A stretch of DNA of 37,950 bases from Cyclostephanos tholiformis. Lineage: Eukaryota; Bacillariophyta; Thalassiosirophyceae; Thalassiosirales; Thalassiosiraceae. A program made the position numbers and the translations under genes. The stretch covers positions 1 through 37,950 of the forward strand of contig JALLPB010000130.1 of NCBI GenBank assembly GCA_036939975.1, in the 5' to 3' direction. Under the pieces are notes generated by a model. The model was not told the origin of the DNA. It ran no database searches and was given only the letters and a program-made list of their open reading frames with translations. Positions 20,886-29,999 of the stretch are shown here, piece by piece. Every line of letters begins with the position of its first letter. The first letter of the stretch is position 1.

Positions 20886-22169
20886 TTATTTGACATAAGT
20901 GATGGACCTCGTCTTAAAGGTAGCAAACTTAAATCTTTTGTAATATCCCGTAACCAATGCAGTTAATCCAAGTACAATCATATAGGTGAAGGCATCTTTC
21001 TTACGAGAGTCTGCCTCTGGCTCGGATACCCTAACAAATTATGGGAGGTGGCAAAAAGACAAAATCAGAATGAAGACTAATTGAGAAATATCATTCAACA
21101 GTATGACAACTCACCAGTTTAGGAACTGAACCACATCCCTCGCCTGCTGACTGATAGTTGCTGGCGTGCCGTCCTCATACTCGACACCGCCGTCATTCAA
21201 TGGGGGCGGCATGGCAATGGCCCCCCCGGGAAAGTAGGGGTTGTAATAAAGTCCCGGAAGCATCTCCTTCCCGGCGGGGGGGTCGCAGTATCCCGTGAGC
21301 AGCGAGAAGAGATAATCCTGTCCAGAGTGACGAGCCTTGACCATGAGGGAGAGGTCGGGGGGGAGCGCTCCTCCGTTCGCGAGGCGTCCCTGTGCCTCGT
21401 TCTGGTATGGACTGGGGAGGGGGTCTGACAACTTCCCGGGCCGCTCGAACATCTCCCCCTCGTCGTTGGGGCCGTCCATGACGTCCACCTCGCTCGCCAT
21501 GGCCACGAGCTCGGCCGCGGAGTGGGTGACGCCCACGAGCTCTCGGTAATGCACTCGCTGGATGCTGTGGCAGGTGGCACATACCTGACGGTAGACCTGG
21601 AAGCCTCGACGGAGGGCGGCGCAATCGTAGGAGGAGAGGAGGCCCAAGTGATCCCAGGGGTAAGAGGGAGCGTGGAGGATTTCGCTGTCACATTTGGCCG
21701 TCTTCTGTGAGTAGAGGAAGGAGAGCGCCGCGCTTGTGGTGGACGCGGCGGCTAGGGCGACGCCCTTGTTGTATGTGGTAAACTGCGAAGGAGTGGCAAG
21801 CAGGATGACATATGCATGTGAGAAAGGATCGACATAAATGTAGTAGCGATTTTTCACGACACGAAGCCAGGTCAATTTAGCAAGGAAGGCCCACATCTCC
21901 GGGAAATCTCAAAAATTTCGAGTGAAATATTGGGCGGTTGTCGTGAATGAGCCACGAACATTTTCTTCCCCGCACTGCCATATCGCAGCAACGATCACCC
22001 CTTTAGGGTATTGAGTTTTGAGCTTCTGCCTTATCCAACAATGCCTTCCGAGACGAATCTCACAATTCCATCCGCCATAGCTCGCCGCGCTTACAATGGC
22101 GACGTCACGATAAATGTACATCGACGAAATCGATCAAGGAGCAGGGACACTCACCACCCTTAGCGCCAT
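20886..22169 (-). CDS. CYC1: cytochrome c1, respiratory complex III
   Basis: This is the heme-c subunit of the mitochondrial bc1 complex, passing electrons to cytochrome c. Exons 22155-22169, 21115-21782 and 20886-21030 join in phase to 275 residues. The first exon is 15 nt (five codons beginning MALRV) and is inferred from ATG, GTGAGT and phase. The presequence region is rich in Ala/Ser/Lys with a hydrophobic stretch. The heme site is [37 protein letters not shown] and [16 protein letters not shown] (axial Met) are conserved. The last exon gives [10 protein letters not shown], a single C-terminal membrane helix and a basic tail ending TYVK, typical of c1. An alternative ATG at 21896 lies in the presumed intron 1. 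Confidence 0.93.
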
Positions 22170-22448
22170 GGTAATATCTACACCGAGTAACTCGCAGGCT
22201 GAGTTGGAGTTGCTGCTGCTACCTGCCGTTTCTCGCTGGTTTCCCGGAGAAGGCCAGACATCCATTTAAGCTCATTTTTAAAGGTGTGGGAATTGTGATT
22301 GAAGGGAAAAATACATAAGTAAGGGAAATAATTTTATCACATCATTGTGGTTAAATGTATTTTTTGTAAAAAAGAGATGATGAATTTCCAATTCGGTCGG
22401 GACTTAACATGGATGGTGGGCGGGGGTTTGGGCTGGTAGGTGGGGGGT

Positions 22449-23455
22449 ATGCCCGCTCTCAAACGCCCGAGAGTTCCAGAGCCGAAAACGATGGTCATAT
22501 CACGGCGGTCATTCCCCCTTGCACTCCTCATCCACATCATCTGCGCAGGGTCTATAGTCGCAATGTCAAGTGCGGGCCGTTTAGCGAATCAGCGCGTGTT
22601 GGTCACGGGGGCCGGAAGGGGCATCGGACGAGCAATCGCCTTGGTCTGCAGACGAGAGGGCGCAAGGGTAGCCATAATCGCACGGACGCGATCCGAGTTA
22701 GAGGAGACTGCATCGATCGCCGCCTCTGGTTCCGATGAAGGCGAATACTCGATGATGAGCTTGCACGTAGTGGATGTGACTAATGCATCGCAAGTGGAGG
22801 ATGCGGTGGATTCCATCGTCCGAGAGTGGGGCGGCATCGACATCCTCGTAAACAACGCGGGCCGGTCGCAGACGACGAAGGCCCCACTGTGGGATCTTTC
22901 ATCGAATGATCTACGAGGAATATTGGACCTGAATGTAGTTGGGGTTCATGTCGTGTCTTCGGCCGTCCTTCGACGGCATATGCTCCCATCGAGTAACGGC
23001 AGGATCGTGAACATCAGCTCGAGGGCTGGGAAGGTTGGGTTGCAAAACTACTCGCATTACTGTGCATCGAAGTTTGCGCTAGAGGGATTGACGGCGGCAT
23101 TGGCGGAAGAAGTCAAGTATAAGGGTATCAAAGTCAATACTGTGAGATTTGAGAGAACGATGGTTCTCGCTTGTCTTGACACCTTCTTTCCTCAGAGTGC
23201 ATTCTCACAAACACTTCTCCAAACATTCGATAGCTTTCTCCGGGGATGGTGAATACCAGAGCCTTCCCGAAACCGGAAGGAACTAAGGGCGTGCGAAGCG
23301 CCGAGAGCGTAGAAGATAGCTTGTTTGTGTTGCTCGAGGGAAGAGTTACTGGTCAATACATCCACGCAGATGAGTTGGACGAGGCGAGGGCCCGGGGACT
23401 CGACGATCGGACAGCTCTTAAACCGATATCGGAGGCAAAATTTTCCCCTGAATAA
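22449..23455 (+). CDS. short-chain dehydrogenase/reductase with N-terminal signal anchor
   Basis: This is an NAD(P)-dependent classical SDR; the substrate is unknown. Exons 22449-23141 and 23234-23455 join in phase 0 across a 92-nt intron to 304 residues. The N-terminus has basic residues then a hydrophobic helix (FPLALLIHIICAGSIVA), suggesting an ER signal anchor. The Rossmann motif is TGAGRGIGRA. NNAGRS follows. The catalytic Ser is in NISSRAG, and the Tyr/Lys in YSHYCASK. The splice recreates VNTLSPGMVNTRA, the conserved post-catalytic PG motif, which confirms the intron. Downstream ATGs at residues 15 and about 39 are alternative starts; the last would give a cytosolic form. The gene is divergent from cytochrome c1. 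Confidence 0.88.
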
Positions 23456-24303
23456 CTGGGGCATCAGAAATCACACAAACACTCAGAGTTATTTGGCCTC
23501 GGTTTTCCGTCGATCGGGCAAGAATGCTGGATGCGAACAAGCAAAGCTTGAATACTCATGTCAGGAACAATTGTAACTCCCTGTTGCGTTTTCAGGTCGT
23601 CAACGACTGTATTTTCTCTACTCTTATAAACTACCTTTTTTCGTTTACAGTGCTGCAATATTCCTCCAGAAAGACCGTGCAACCTTTGTGGTATGGGAGA
23701 AAAATCACGCAGCGACTCAGACCAAGGGCTGTTTTCAATTGCTACGGAATCCACAATATTTTGACTATCAGACGCCGATGACCAAAAGATCCATCATGAA
23801 TGATTTCTATCGAGTCACCGACAAGAGTGGTGTGTTAGGTTGGTGGGATATCTTCGTCGAGGGTTGCATATCTTGCACGAGATTAAACACTTTCTTTAAT
23901 GGGCTAAGCCTTTTTGTAACAAATACCCCGATATGTCCTTTAATTTAATTGTGTAATAGAGTGCTCCATCATCTAGAGAGCATAACGAAAAATAAGATAT
24001 TGACTATACTAACATTTATCAACACTGTCACAGGAATAAAGCGTAGAATAAAATTTTTCAGTTTTGTGATATTTTAGGGATAATGATCGATGGCATCGAT
24101 AGGCCTCGCGTGCACCAACCTCGAGATAGAGTAATTGTGGCCGGGCACCGGTTTTGGAATCCAAGAATTAATTGGCACCATTATGGGAAACTCCATAGTC
24201 ATTATACAAATGAAGTTTACAAGAGAACAATATCAACCGTCCTTGTATATGTTCATTCGACCTCACTTTCTGCACACATTACGTATGTACTCTTTCTCTC
24301 TTA

Positions 24304-24321
24304 CCCCCCCCCCCCCCCCCC
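24304..24321. repeat. 18-nt C homopolymer
   Basis: An uninterrupted run of 18 C follows TTA and precedes TCCTCCGCC. Such a run is prone to length error in sequencing. Confidence 0.95.
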
Positions 24322-24509
24322 TCCTCCGCCATCCCCAAGGGACCTCCGAAAACAATAACAGAAGAAAAATGACAAAGTCCAAAAACAGCGCCCCCGTTCC
24401 ACGTCCATACTGCCATTTATTTCATCGTACCGTTTCGTTTATTCTCGCTTCCGTTACGAGACGATCCGTCCATCTCCGACCAAATGGCCTGCACAACTCT
24501 CGTCTACGC

Positions 24510-24546
24510 TCTCTCTCTCCCGCTCCTTACCTCTCTCTCTCTCTCC
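24510..24546. repeat. CT-rich microsatellites
   Basis: Two CT runs separated by about 12 nt lie just before the 3' end of the hypothetical gene on the minus strand, so in its transcript they would be GA repeats in the 3' untranslated region. Confidence 0.8.
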
Positions 24547-24558
24547 TATGTACTAATT

Positions 24559-25704
24559 TTAATCCGAATCGCACTCGTCTAACAATCCCGTCGTCTCGAG
24601 CTGCGACGTCCTGCTACCCGCGGCGCTGAACCCGCTAACGTTCGCGGTCTCCTCCACCATCGTATCCTCGACGGATAGCGCGGCGACGCCTATAAGCAGC
24701 GGTAGCGGATTGCCCGTCAATAGGCTAACGGTATACCCGGCATAGGCGGGGAGCAACGTACGCAACGCCGCCCTCTCGTTACGCGCGCGACATCGTCGCT
24801 CGACGGGATTCAGGAATTCGGCAATCTCAGTAGACCTGTCGAGGGAATGAGCATCGGAGTATCGGGTGATCGTGCGCAGTAGCTTACGACACAGTGCTTG
24901 ACCGATGGATAGCTCCTCGTCCTTCTTGTTGCTATTGTCGCCGCCGCCGCCGTTGTTGCCGCCGTTGCTGGATGTCCCCCCCCCCGAGGGTGTGGCCGTG
25001 GACGGATTCTTCTCCGCCGACAATGCCAATAGGGCGCTGAGTTGGGCATAGGATACTCTTCTATCGTCATCGTCGTCATTATCGGTTGTTTCGACGGCGT
25101 GATCCCCCCCCCCCTCCTCGTCGTCCTCCTCCTTGCGATTCCGGTCACATTTATCGTCCTCCCCCGCCCATCCCCCTCTCCTGCCACTGCCACTGCCACC
25201 ACCACGCGTCGTCGTAGTCATCTTTATCGTCTCGTCCTTCACGTACAGATACTGCTCGAATTCCTCATCGTTTATCTCGCCCTTGACCACACTTTCGGGA
25301 TACCTCTCCGGATACTGTATCATCGCGTACAGTAGCGAATGTTCGATGGGCGTTACGAATCCGCTCGTCGGGTATTGGAAGTTTTTGGCATTCCTCGTCA
25401 TTTGCTTCATGGCGTTCGCCTCGGTCCCGACTACCACCGTCGATCGTCCCCGCTGCTGCTGCTGTTGCTGCTGCTGCTGCTTCTGATTCCGCCGTCGTTG
25501 ACGCGCACTCTGGATCCAATTCGATATGGGATTGTTGTCGTTGGTAGTATTATTGCCGCTCCCAAAGGTGGCGGCATTGCCGATGCCTCGTCTTGCGCTG
25601 CCGCGACCGCCGCCACCGCCGTAGTTGGACCGGCCGGTGCCGTGAACGCTCCTCCTATTGGCGCCGCCGTTATTATTGTCGACGTACCGCGGCTGGTTCA
25701 GCAT
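24559..25704 (-). CDS. hypothetical low-complexity protein (Gly/Arg, poly-Gln, Gly/Asn)
   Basis: I do not recognise this protein of 381 residues. The N-terminus is Asn/Gly/Arg-rich with RGG-like segments (YGGGGGRGSARRG). A basic stretch then runs into nine consecutive Gln. A more ordinary segment follows (TSGFVTPIEHSLLYAMIQY and GEINDEEFEQYLYVKDE), then an acidic and Gly/Asn-rich disordered part. The C-terminal 100 residues look folded, with LSIGQALCRKLLRTITRYSD, Arg-rich helices and a hydrophobic segment YTVSLLTGNPLPLLIGVAAL that might be membrane-associated. Codons favour G/C at third positions, as in the two genes to the right. It is divergent from the sulfotransferase gene with 188 bp between starts. 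It is likely a real gene, because the frame is long and uninterrupted. Confidence 0.6.
   Translation of the reverse strand: MLNQPRYVDNNNGGANRRSVHGTGRSNYGGGGGRGSARRGIGNAATFGSGNNTTNDNNPISNWIQSARQRRRNQKQQQQQQQQQRGRSTVVVGTEANAMKQMTRNAKNFQYPTSGFVTPIEHSLLYAMIQYPERYPESVVKGEINDEEFEQYLYVKDETIKMTTTTRGGGSGSGRRGGWAGEDDKCDRNRKEEDDEEGGGDHAVETTDNDDDDDRRVSYAQLSALLALSAEKNPSTATPSGGGTSSNGGNNGGGGDNSNKKDEELSIGQALCRKLLRTITRYSDAHSLDRSTEIAEFLNPVERRCRARNERAALRTLLPAYAGYTVSLLTGNPLPLLIGVAALSVEDTMVEETANVSGFSAAGSRTSQLETTGLLDECDSD
25452..25481. repeat. CTG/TTG trinucleotide repeat encoding poly-Gln
   Basis: CTG repeats with one TTG interruption lie in frame within the minus-strand hypothetical gene, where they read CAG/CAA glutamine codons. 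Length polymorphism between strains would be expected. Confidence 0.85.
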
Positions 25705-25892
25705 GGTCGTTGTTCAGGACGAAAGTTCGGTACGTTTTTGTCCTTGGCGGTGTCGTACCACCACCTACGTACGATACGCAAATCTCTGCCTACTACCTCC
25801 GCCTTGAGAGATACCAATTCCTCTCTTCCTTTCCGCTCAGATCCGATACGTCCCGCTCCGATTCGCCGCATAATATATTATTCTGTGCGACC

Positions 25893-27896
25893 ATGATGTT
25901 GTCAAGATTATGGTCTCTTTCGCCCCCCTCGCCGACGAAGCAGCGAGGCGTTGTTGTCTTGGCCCCACCTAATACTACCCGCCGAAAGAGACGTCATCTC
26001 ATATCGTCATTGTGCAAATGCCTCGTGGCATCGTTGATCCCGATCCACGCGATGACGCTCTTCTACTACGTCGGCGGGGGCGGCGACGGCGGGGCGGGAA
26101 TAACGTCATTGTCCGGGGGGATCGATGATGACAACGAGGAGGAGTCGAATGCCATCGTCGTCGTCGAGCGTCTGTCACAATCGACGACGGAGATCGTTCG
26201 TTCGCACCCTCGCGGTGGAAGCCGGCGGGACAGCGGCGGCGTGATCGGCGGATCCGGCGGCGGTGGGGGGACCATCCATCGTGGGGGGGGTGGATCGTCC
26301 TCATACCGCCACGCCGACGTCGCCGCGCGAATAGCCTCCAAGTGGAATCTATCATCCCCCCACGCCCCCCGATTGCTCGAGTTGCAATTCCATCGCAAAT
26401 TGGACGATTATGATCCCAGGACCGACTTCTTGCACTTCCATCACATCGCCAAGACCGGCGGGACGTCGATATCGGATCTGATGAATGCCACCCTCGGGGC
26501 GCTGGTCGATGGACATAGGGGAATATTGCCTGGATCGCACAGGAGCGGCGAATTCAATCCGAACGTAGTATTCGATATCGTTCGTCGAAACAATGACGAT
26601 AGCAGAAGCAACAACAACAATACCACCACCACCAGCAACAACAACAACAACAACAACAATATAAACGCGACGATGGCGAATACGACGACGGCATCCGACT
26701 TTCCATACCTGGCGAGTTACGCGCACGCCCGACTCCGTCCGCTGCATGGACCGAACAGGACCGACCTGGCCGATTTCTTCGCATCGAGATACTTCGCCAA
26801 TCCGATCGTTCCGCGACGGCGTCTGCGATCGCTCGCGATGATACGCGAGCCGATGGACCTGCGAGCGTCGGCATACGCCATGGCGATATGCTCGTTGAAT
26901 GGCATGGTGAACGAGCACAATGCCGCGAGGAGGAAACTGGGACTCGGCAAGGTGTGCACGCCGGAGATGGGATTGAATGTAAGCGCGCTTTGGGACGTTA
27001 CGGTCGCGTCGGCCATGGCCAAGTGCCGCGATGCGTCGACGAGGCTCGACAGGTACGATAAGTTCTTATGCAAGCGTGGGCCGTCCGCAATGGACTTTTG
27101 TCGCGGCCCGACTAGGCTCCTTGCATCGGTACAATACCGTCGCGGCATGAGAAATATGTATCGCGGTCTCATGGGGAGGTACACGACGCGGGAACGCATG
27201 TTCGCGCCGATTTTATACTTGCTCTCCGACCCGGACCAGCATCCCCATATGGCCTCCTCCTCCTCCTCCTCCTCCTCCTCCGCCGCCGCCTCTGTCGCGT
27301 CGACCTACGCCACGACGAAGGATCGTCGCTCAATGGTGGGGATCGATATCGGGGAGGTGGAGCGATACACCCTCCTCGACCTTGGCGGGCTCGGTTCGAA
27401 CATCGATCACGCGCCTTGCGTACCCATCATCACATCGGACGGCGCGACGCACGAGATGGAGGGATGCGACGACGAACGAACGCGCCGATCATCATCGAGC
27501 GATCGCGGAGCGACGATCGACGACGCGAGGGGGGACGGAAAAAACGACATCAACGGTGGATCGGAACCCGATTTCCTCTGGTTCGGCATCACCGAGAGGA
27601 TGGAGGAATCGATATGCCTGTATTACTACGTCCTCGGGGTGATGCCGTTGAAACGCCTTCCCCGCGCCCGCATCATGGACTGCCCCCCGACGTCGTGGTG
27701 GACCGAGGAGGACAGGGAGGAGGTGCGACGGTTGGAACCGTACGATTACGCGGTCTGGAGGGCGGCGAACGCGATACTAGACGTGAGGATTACGATGATG
27801 AGGGAGGAGGTGAGGCGGAAAATGACGGAGGACACAACGACGAGCGAGGAGAGGGAACGGTACGCGGCCCTCGAGGATGCGGGCTGCTTGGGATGA
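25893..27896 (+). CDS. membrane-anchored sulfotransferase (Sulfotransfer_2-like)
   Basis: This is a probable Golgi type II membrane enzyme transferring sulfate from PAPS to a glycan. It has 667 residues from ATG 25893, the first of two adjacent ATGs; the frame is open further upstream without a better start. A basic N-terminus (RRKRR) precedes a membrane helix (about residues 42-65), then a Gly/Ser-rich stem. The 5'-phosphosulfate loop is FHHIAKTGGTSISDLM. The 3'-phosphate-binding motif is SLAMIREPMDLRASAYAM, with the Arg and Ser that contact PAPS. Low-complexity insertions include an Asn/Thr run (about 26600-26665) and a Ser/Ala run (about 27258-27290). The best match by memory is the heparan-sulfate-type O-sulfotransferase fold. 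The acceptor is unknown. The gene is GC-rich like its neighbours. Confidence 0.8.
   Translation: MMLSRLWSLSPPSPTKQRGVVVLAPPNTTRRKRRHLISSLCKCLVASLIPIHAMTLFYYVGGGGDGGAGITSLSGGIDDDNEEESNAIVVVERLSQSTTEIVRSHPRGGSRRDSGGVIGGSGGGGGTIHRGGGGSSSYRHADVAARIASKWNLSSPHAPRLLELQFHRKLDDYDPRTDFLHFHHIAKTGGTSISDLMNATLGALVDGHRGILPGSHRSGEFNPNVVFDIVRRNNDDSRSNNNNTTTTSNNNNNNNNINATMANTTTASDFPYLASYAHARLRPLHGPNRTDLADFFASRYFANPIVPRRRLRSLAMIREPMDLRASAYAMAICSLNGMVNEHNAARRKLGLGKVCTPEMGLNVSALWDVTVASAMAKCRDASTRLDRYDKFLCKRGPSAMDFCRGPTRLLASVQYRRGMRNMYRGLMGRYTTRERMFAPILYLLSDPDQHPHMASSSSSSSSSAAASVASTYATTKDRRSMVGIDIGEVERYTLLDLGGLGSNIDHAPCVPIITSDGATHEMEGCDDERTRRSSSSDRGATIDDARGDGKNDINGGSEPDFLWFGITERMEESICLYYYVLGVMPLKRLPRARIMDCPPTSWWTEEDREEVRRLEPYDYAVWRAANAILDVRITMMREEVRRKMTEDTTTSEERERYAALEDAGCLG
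26604..26662. repeat. AAC/ACC trinucleotide repeat encoding poly-Asn/Thr
   Basis: In frame within the sulfotransferase gene, runs of AAC with an ACC block encode Asn and Thr. It lies between the PAPS 5' loop and the next conserved region, so it is probably a surface-loop expansion. Confidence 0.8.
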
Positions 27897-28291
27897 AAGG
27901 GATTTTCGTACAGCCCGTGTCGCGATGGCCGGATTCGAAAAAATGCATTGGACCATTTCCCTCGAACGTGGCCGAGAACGGTCCGGATGATGGATCACGG
28001 AGATGTTCTAAGCATCGGATAGGTGCATTAGCGTCTTTTGTGGTTTACAAACAGTTGGTCCTGTATACAAGACCGTGGTATTTTCCCGGCGGTATATTAT
28101 GGACCCATGGTATCAATAAAACGAATCCAACACGTGTATCTTCGTCATCGGCGCCTATTTTTTCATCGTTCCGCGAATTCCTTTGCTCGTGCGTTTATCG
28201 CCGCAACGATTATGTAACGATAAAAACATCGTCAAGACCTCTAGTCCCCAAAATATTACTACATCAATAAATGTTCAATGCTTAGTCAATT
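27897..28291. other. convergent spacer between sulfotransferase and FSH1 genes
   Basis: About 395 bp lies between two stop codons. An overlapping plus-strand frame continues across it but has no domain and is a shadow of the GC-rich sulfotransferase end. Both 3' untranslated regions are expected here. Confidence 0.5.
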
Positions 28292-29274
28292 TCATTCATC
28301 CGCATCGGTGGGTCTCCTCTTACCACCGAACGTGAAACCGCCGAGGTAGAATTCGGGCATTTGTAATCCGCACAATGCGGCCCTGAGGCGGCTAACACAC
28401 GCCAAAATACGCGACGAACGAGGGGGTGCGTGCGGACTCGGCGGATTTAGCATGTACGGTGGTGCGTGCGCACGAAAGCACATCGAGAATATTCACGAGG
28501 CCATTCGTTTCCGTCGCGTTTCGTCGGAGACTGCACTCACCTGACGCTCGATGCACATCCCCCCCCCTCCGAGCGGCGGCGTCGCTGCTCTTCCAGGAAG
28601 GATCTCAGCTTGTTCATCATAATTACCTCCCGGACGTGCATCATGATATCTATCTCGTGTCCGCGACCGTGGACGTGCATCACCCTCGTGTCGAACGACC
28701 AACAATCGCATATCGCTCTCGACTCGCTCGCGTGTCTGTCGTTCTTGCCGAATATATGGAACGATGGGATGTCGATTTTACCACGCGTCGTATCATCGTT
28801 GCTCCCGAATCTCGATACCGCGATGTTGTGACACCCGGCGCCGCACGCGAGTATCGCGAATTTCCACGGCGGCGGTCGAGTACGACCGCTGCTACCGCCC
28901 GGCTGCCATTTGCTCGGGTGGGATATATTCGTGATCAACGCCGCGCCCTGGGAGAAGCCGTAAACTCCATCGTACGGCCCGTCGTCCCCAATGCGCCGTA
29001 TGACGTATTCCATGCTCGATGTCCACTGATCCTCCCTCTCCTCCAAGCTCTTATTCGGATCGGACCAAGCGTGACATGGCCCGTCGGTGAAATTCTCGAG
29101 ACCTGGCGCGGGCCGCGTCGCGTGGGGCGCGTCCAGGTAAACGCAATCGAATGCGTCGTGCAGGTTCAGTCCGATGATTTGCATCCTCGTTATTTCCGAA
29201 TTCGAACACGCGCCGTGGAGGCAAAGGAGCCTCGGCCTATAGTTATCGTTGTCGGTGGATTTATTCGCCTTCAT
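28292..29274 (-). CDS. FSH1-type serine hydrolase, stand-alone
   Basis: This is an alpha/beta hydrolase of the FSH1/OVCA2 family, a soluble esterase or thioesterase of unknown substrate. Exons 28541-29274 and 28292-28391 join in phase 2 to 277 residues. The first strand and oxyanion region is RLLCLHGACSNSEITRMQ. The nucleophile elbow is GPYDGVYGFSQGAAL. The acid is likely Asp in FHIFGKNDRHASESR. The base His is in HVHGRGHEIDI. So the triad is complete. It lies head-to-head with the large gene at 30000, which contains a diverged FSH1 domain alignable from LCLHG-SNSEIT (LALCG-SNNSVT) to the GFS-G elbow. A long antisense frame over this gene is an artefact of GC-rich codons. Confidence 0.87.
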
Positions 29275-29999
29275 CGTGGTGTATTTCTAATTCATTTCCA
29301 CCCCCCCCCACCCAGAGAAACTTGGACTCTCTCTCACTCTCTCTCTATACGGGGGGACGCTCTCAATTCGACAACACTGAATCGGTCCGATGATCAAGGA
29401 GAGAAAATTTGCGCGCAATCCAATTCAGCGGCGGCTCGTCTGTGGAGGATCCCCACACTTCGCCGCGCGGCCCCCCCCCTCGCCTCCTTCCCAAAAGTTA
29501 TGGACACGGTGGTCTCATTTTTAGAGTTGAACAAAAATCGAATAAGATACCCTGAAAAAATGATTATAAAATTTGAACATAAAATTTCTGAATAGTATTA
29601 CTTTCAGTAAATATTATTGATAATATGATTTTCATACAACCCTACGATACTTTCCTACTCGTCAACGGAGATGACGGACGACGAGAGAGGGATAATGTCG
29701 ACGACGCGTCGGGAGCCGCCGCGGGCAGGCGTCGATCCCAAGCACGGGACGAAATCGGACCCATTCGACCAGCATCTTTCCCCGTCCGGTGCCCCAAGAT
29801 CACGAAACCACAATCTCTCTATATATTACTGTGTCTGTATTGTTGAAATGGTACCAAGAACAACAACTAGCACGACAGGACCAATGATCACGAGACAAAA
29901 TGAAATGGAAAGGGCAGGAATACATCATAAACAAACAAAAAGTGCAGAGCAGTGTACATTCAGGTCATCCGTCGCACCCATTCACACTCAATTTCGACC
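29275..29999. promoter_or_regulatory. divergent region between two FSH1-domain genes
   Basis: This 725-bp spacer should hold both promoters. It includes C runs and CT repeats near 29305-29345 and an AT-rich stretch at about 29520-29640. No specific binding site can be named. Shared regulation of the two FSH1 genes is possible but unproven. Confidence 0.35.

Larger units (their letters stand above)
23456..24558. other. gene-less stretch between convergent genes
   Basis: About 1.1 kb has no recognisable gene. A minus-strand open frame of 96 codons (23464-23754) and a plus-strand frame of 86 codons (23688-23948) overlap each other and lack domain features. The stretch ends in low-complexity sequence: an 18-nt C run and CT microsatellites. 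The 3' untranslated regions of the SDR and of the minus-strand hypothetical gene should lie here. Confidence 0.5.

Noticed and set aside
21193..21691. Arg/Pro- and Ser/Thr-rich frames over the cytochrome c1 gene
   Set aside because: They are alternate frames of the GC-rich cytochrome c1 coding exon.
23464..23948. Overlapping 96- and 86-codon frames on opposite strands as possible small genes
   Set aside because: They have no domain, no splice-supported extension and a random-looking composition.
25339..25896. 185-codon plus-strand frame over the poly-Gln hypothetical gene, with a Leu run
   Set aside because: The Leu run is the antisense reading of the CAG repeat. The opposite strand has the longer and more protein-like frame.
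27416..28270. 284-codon frame overlapping the sulfotransferase end
   Set aside because: It overlaps the sulfotransferase in another frame, is Arg/Gly/His-rich and has no motif.
28426..29595. 389-codon plus-strand open frame over the FSH1 gene
   Set aside because: It is antisense to a clear serine hydrolase with a complete catalytic triad, is rich in Arg/His/Pro without any domain, and arises from GC-rich third positions.
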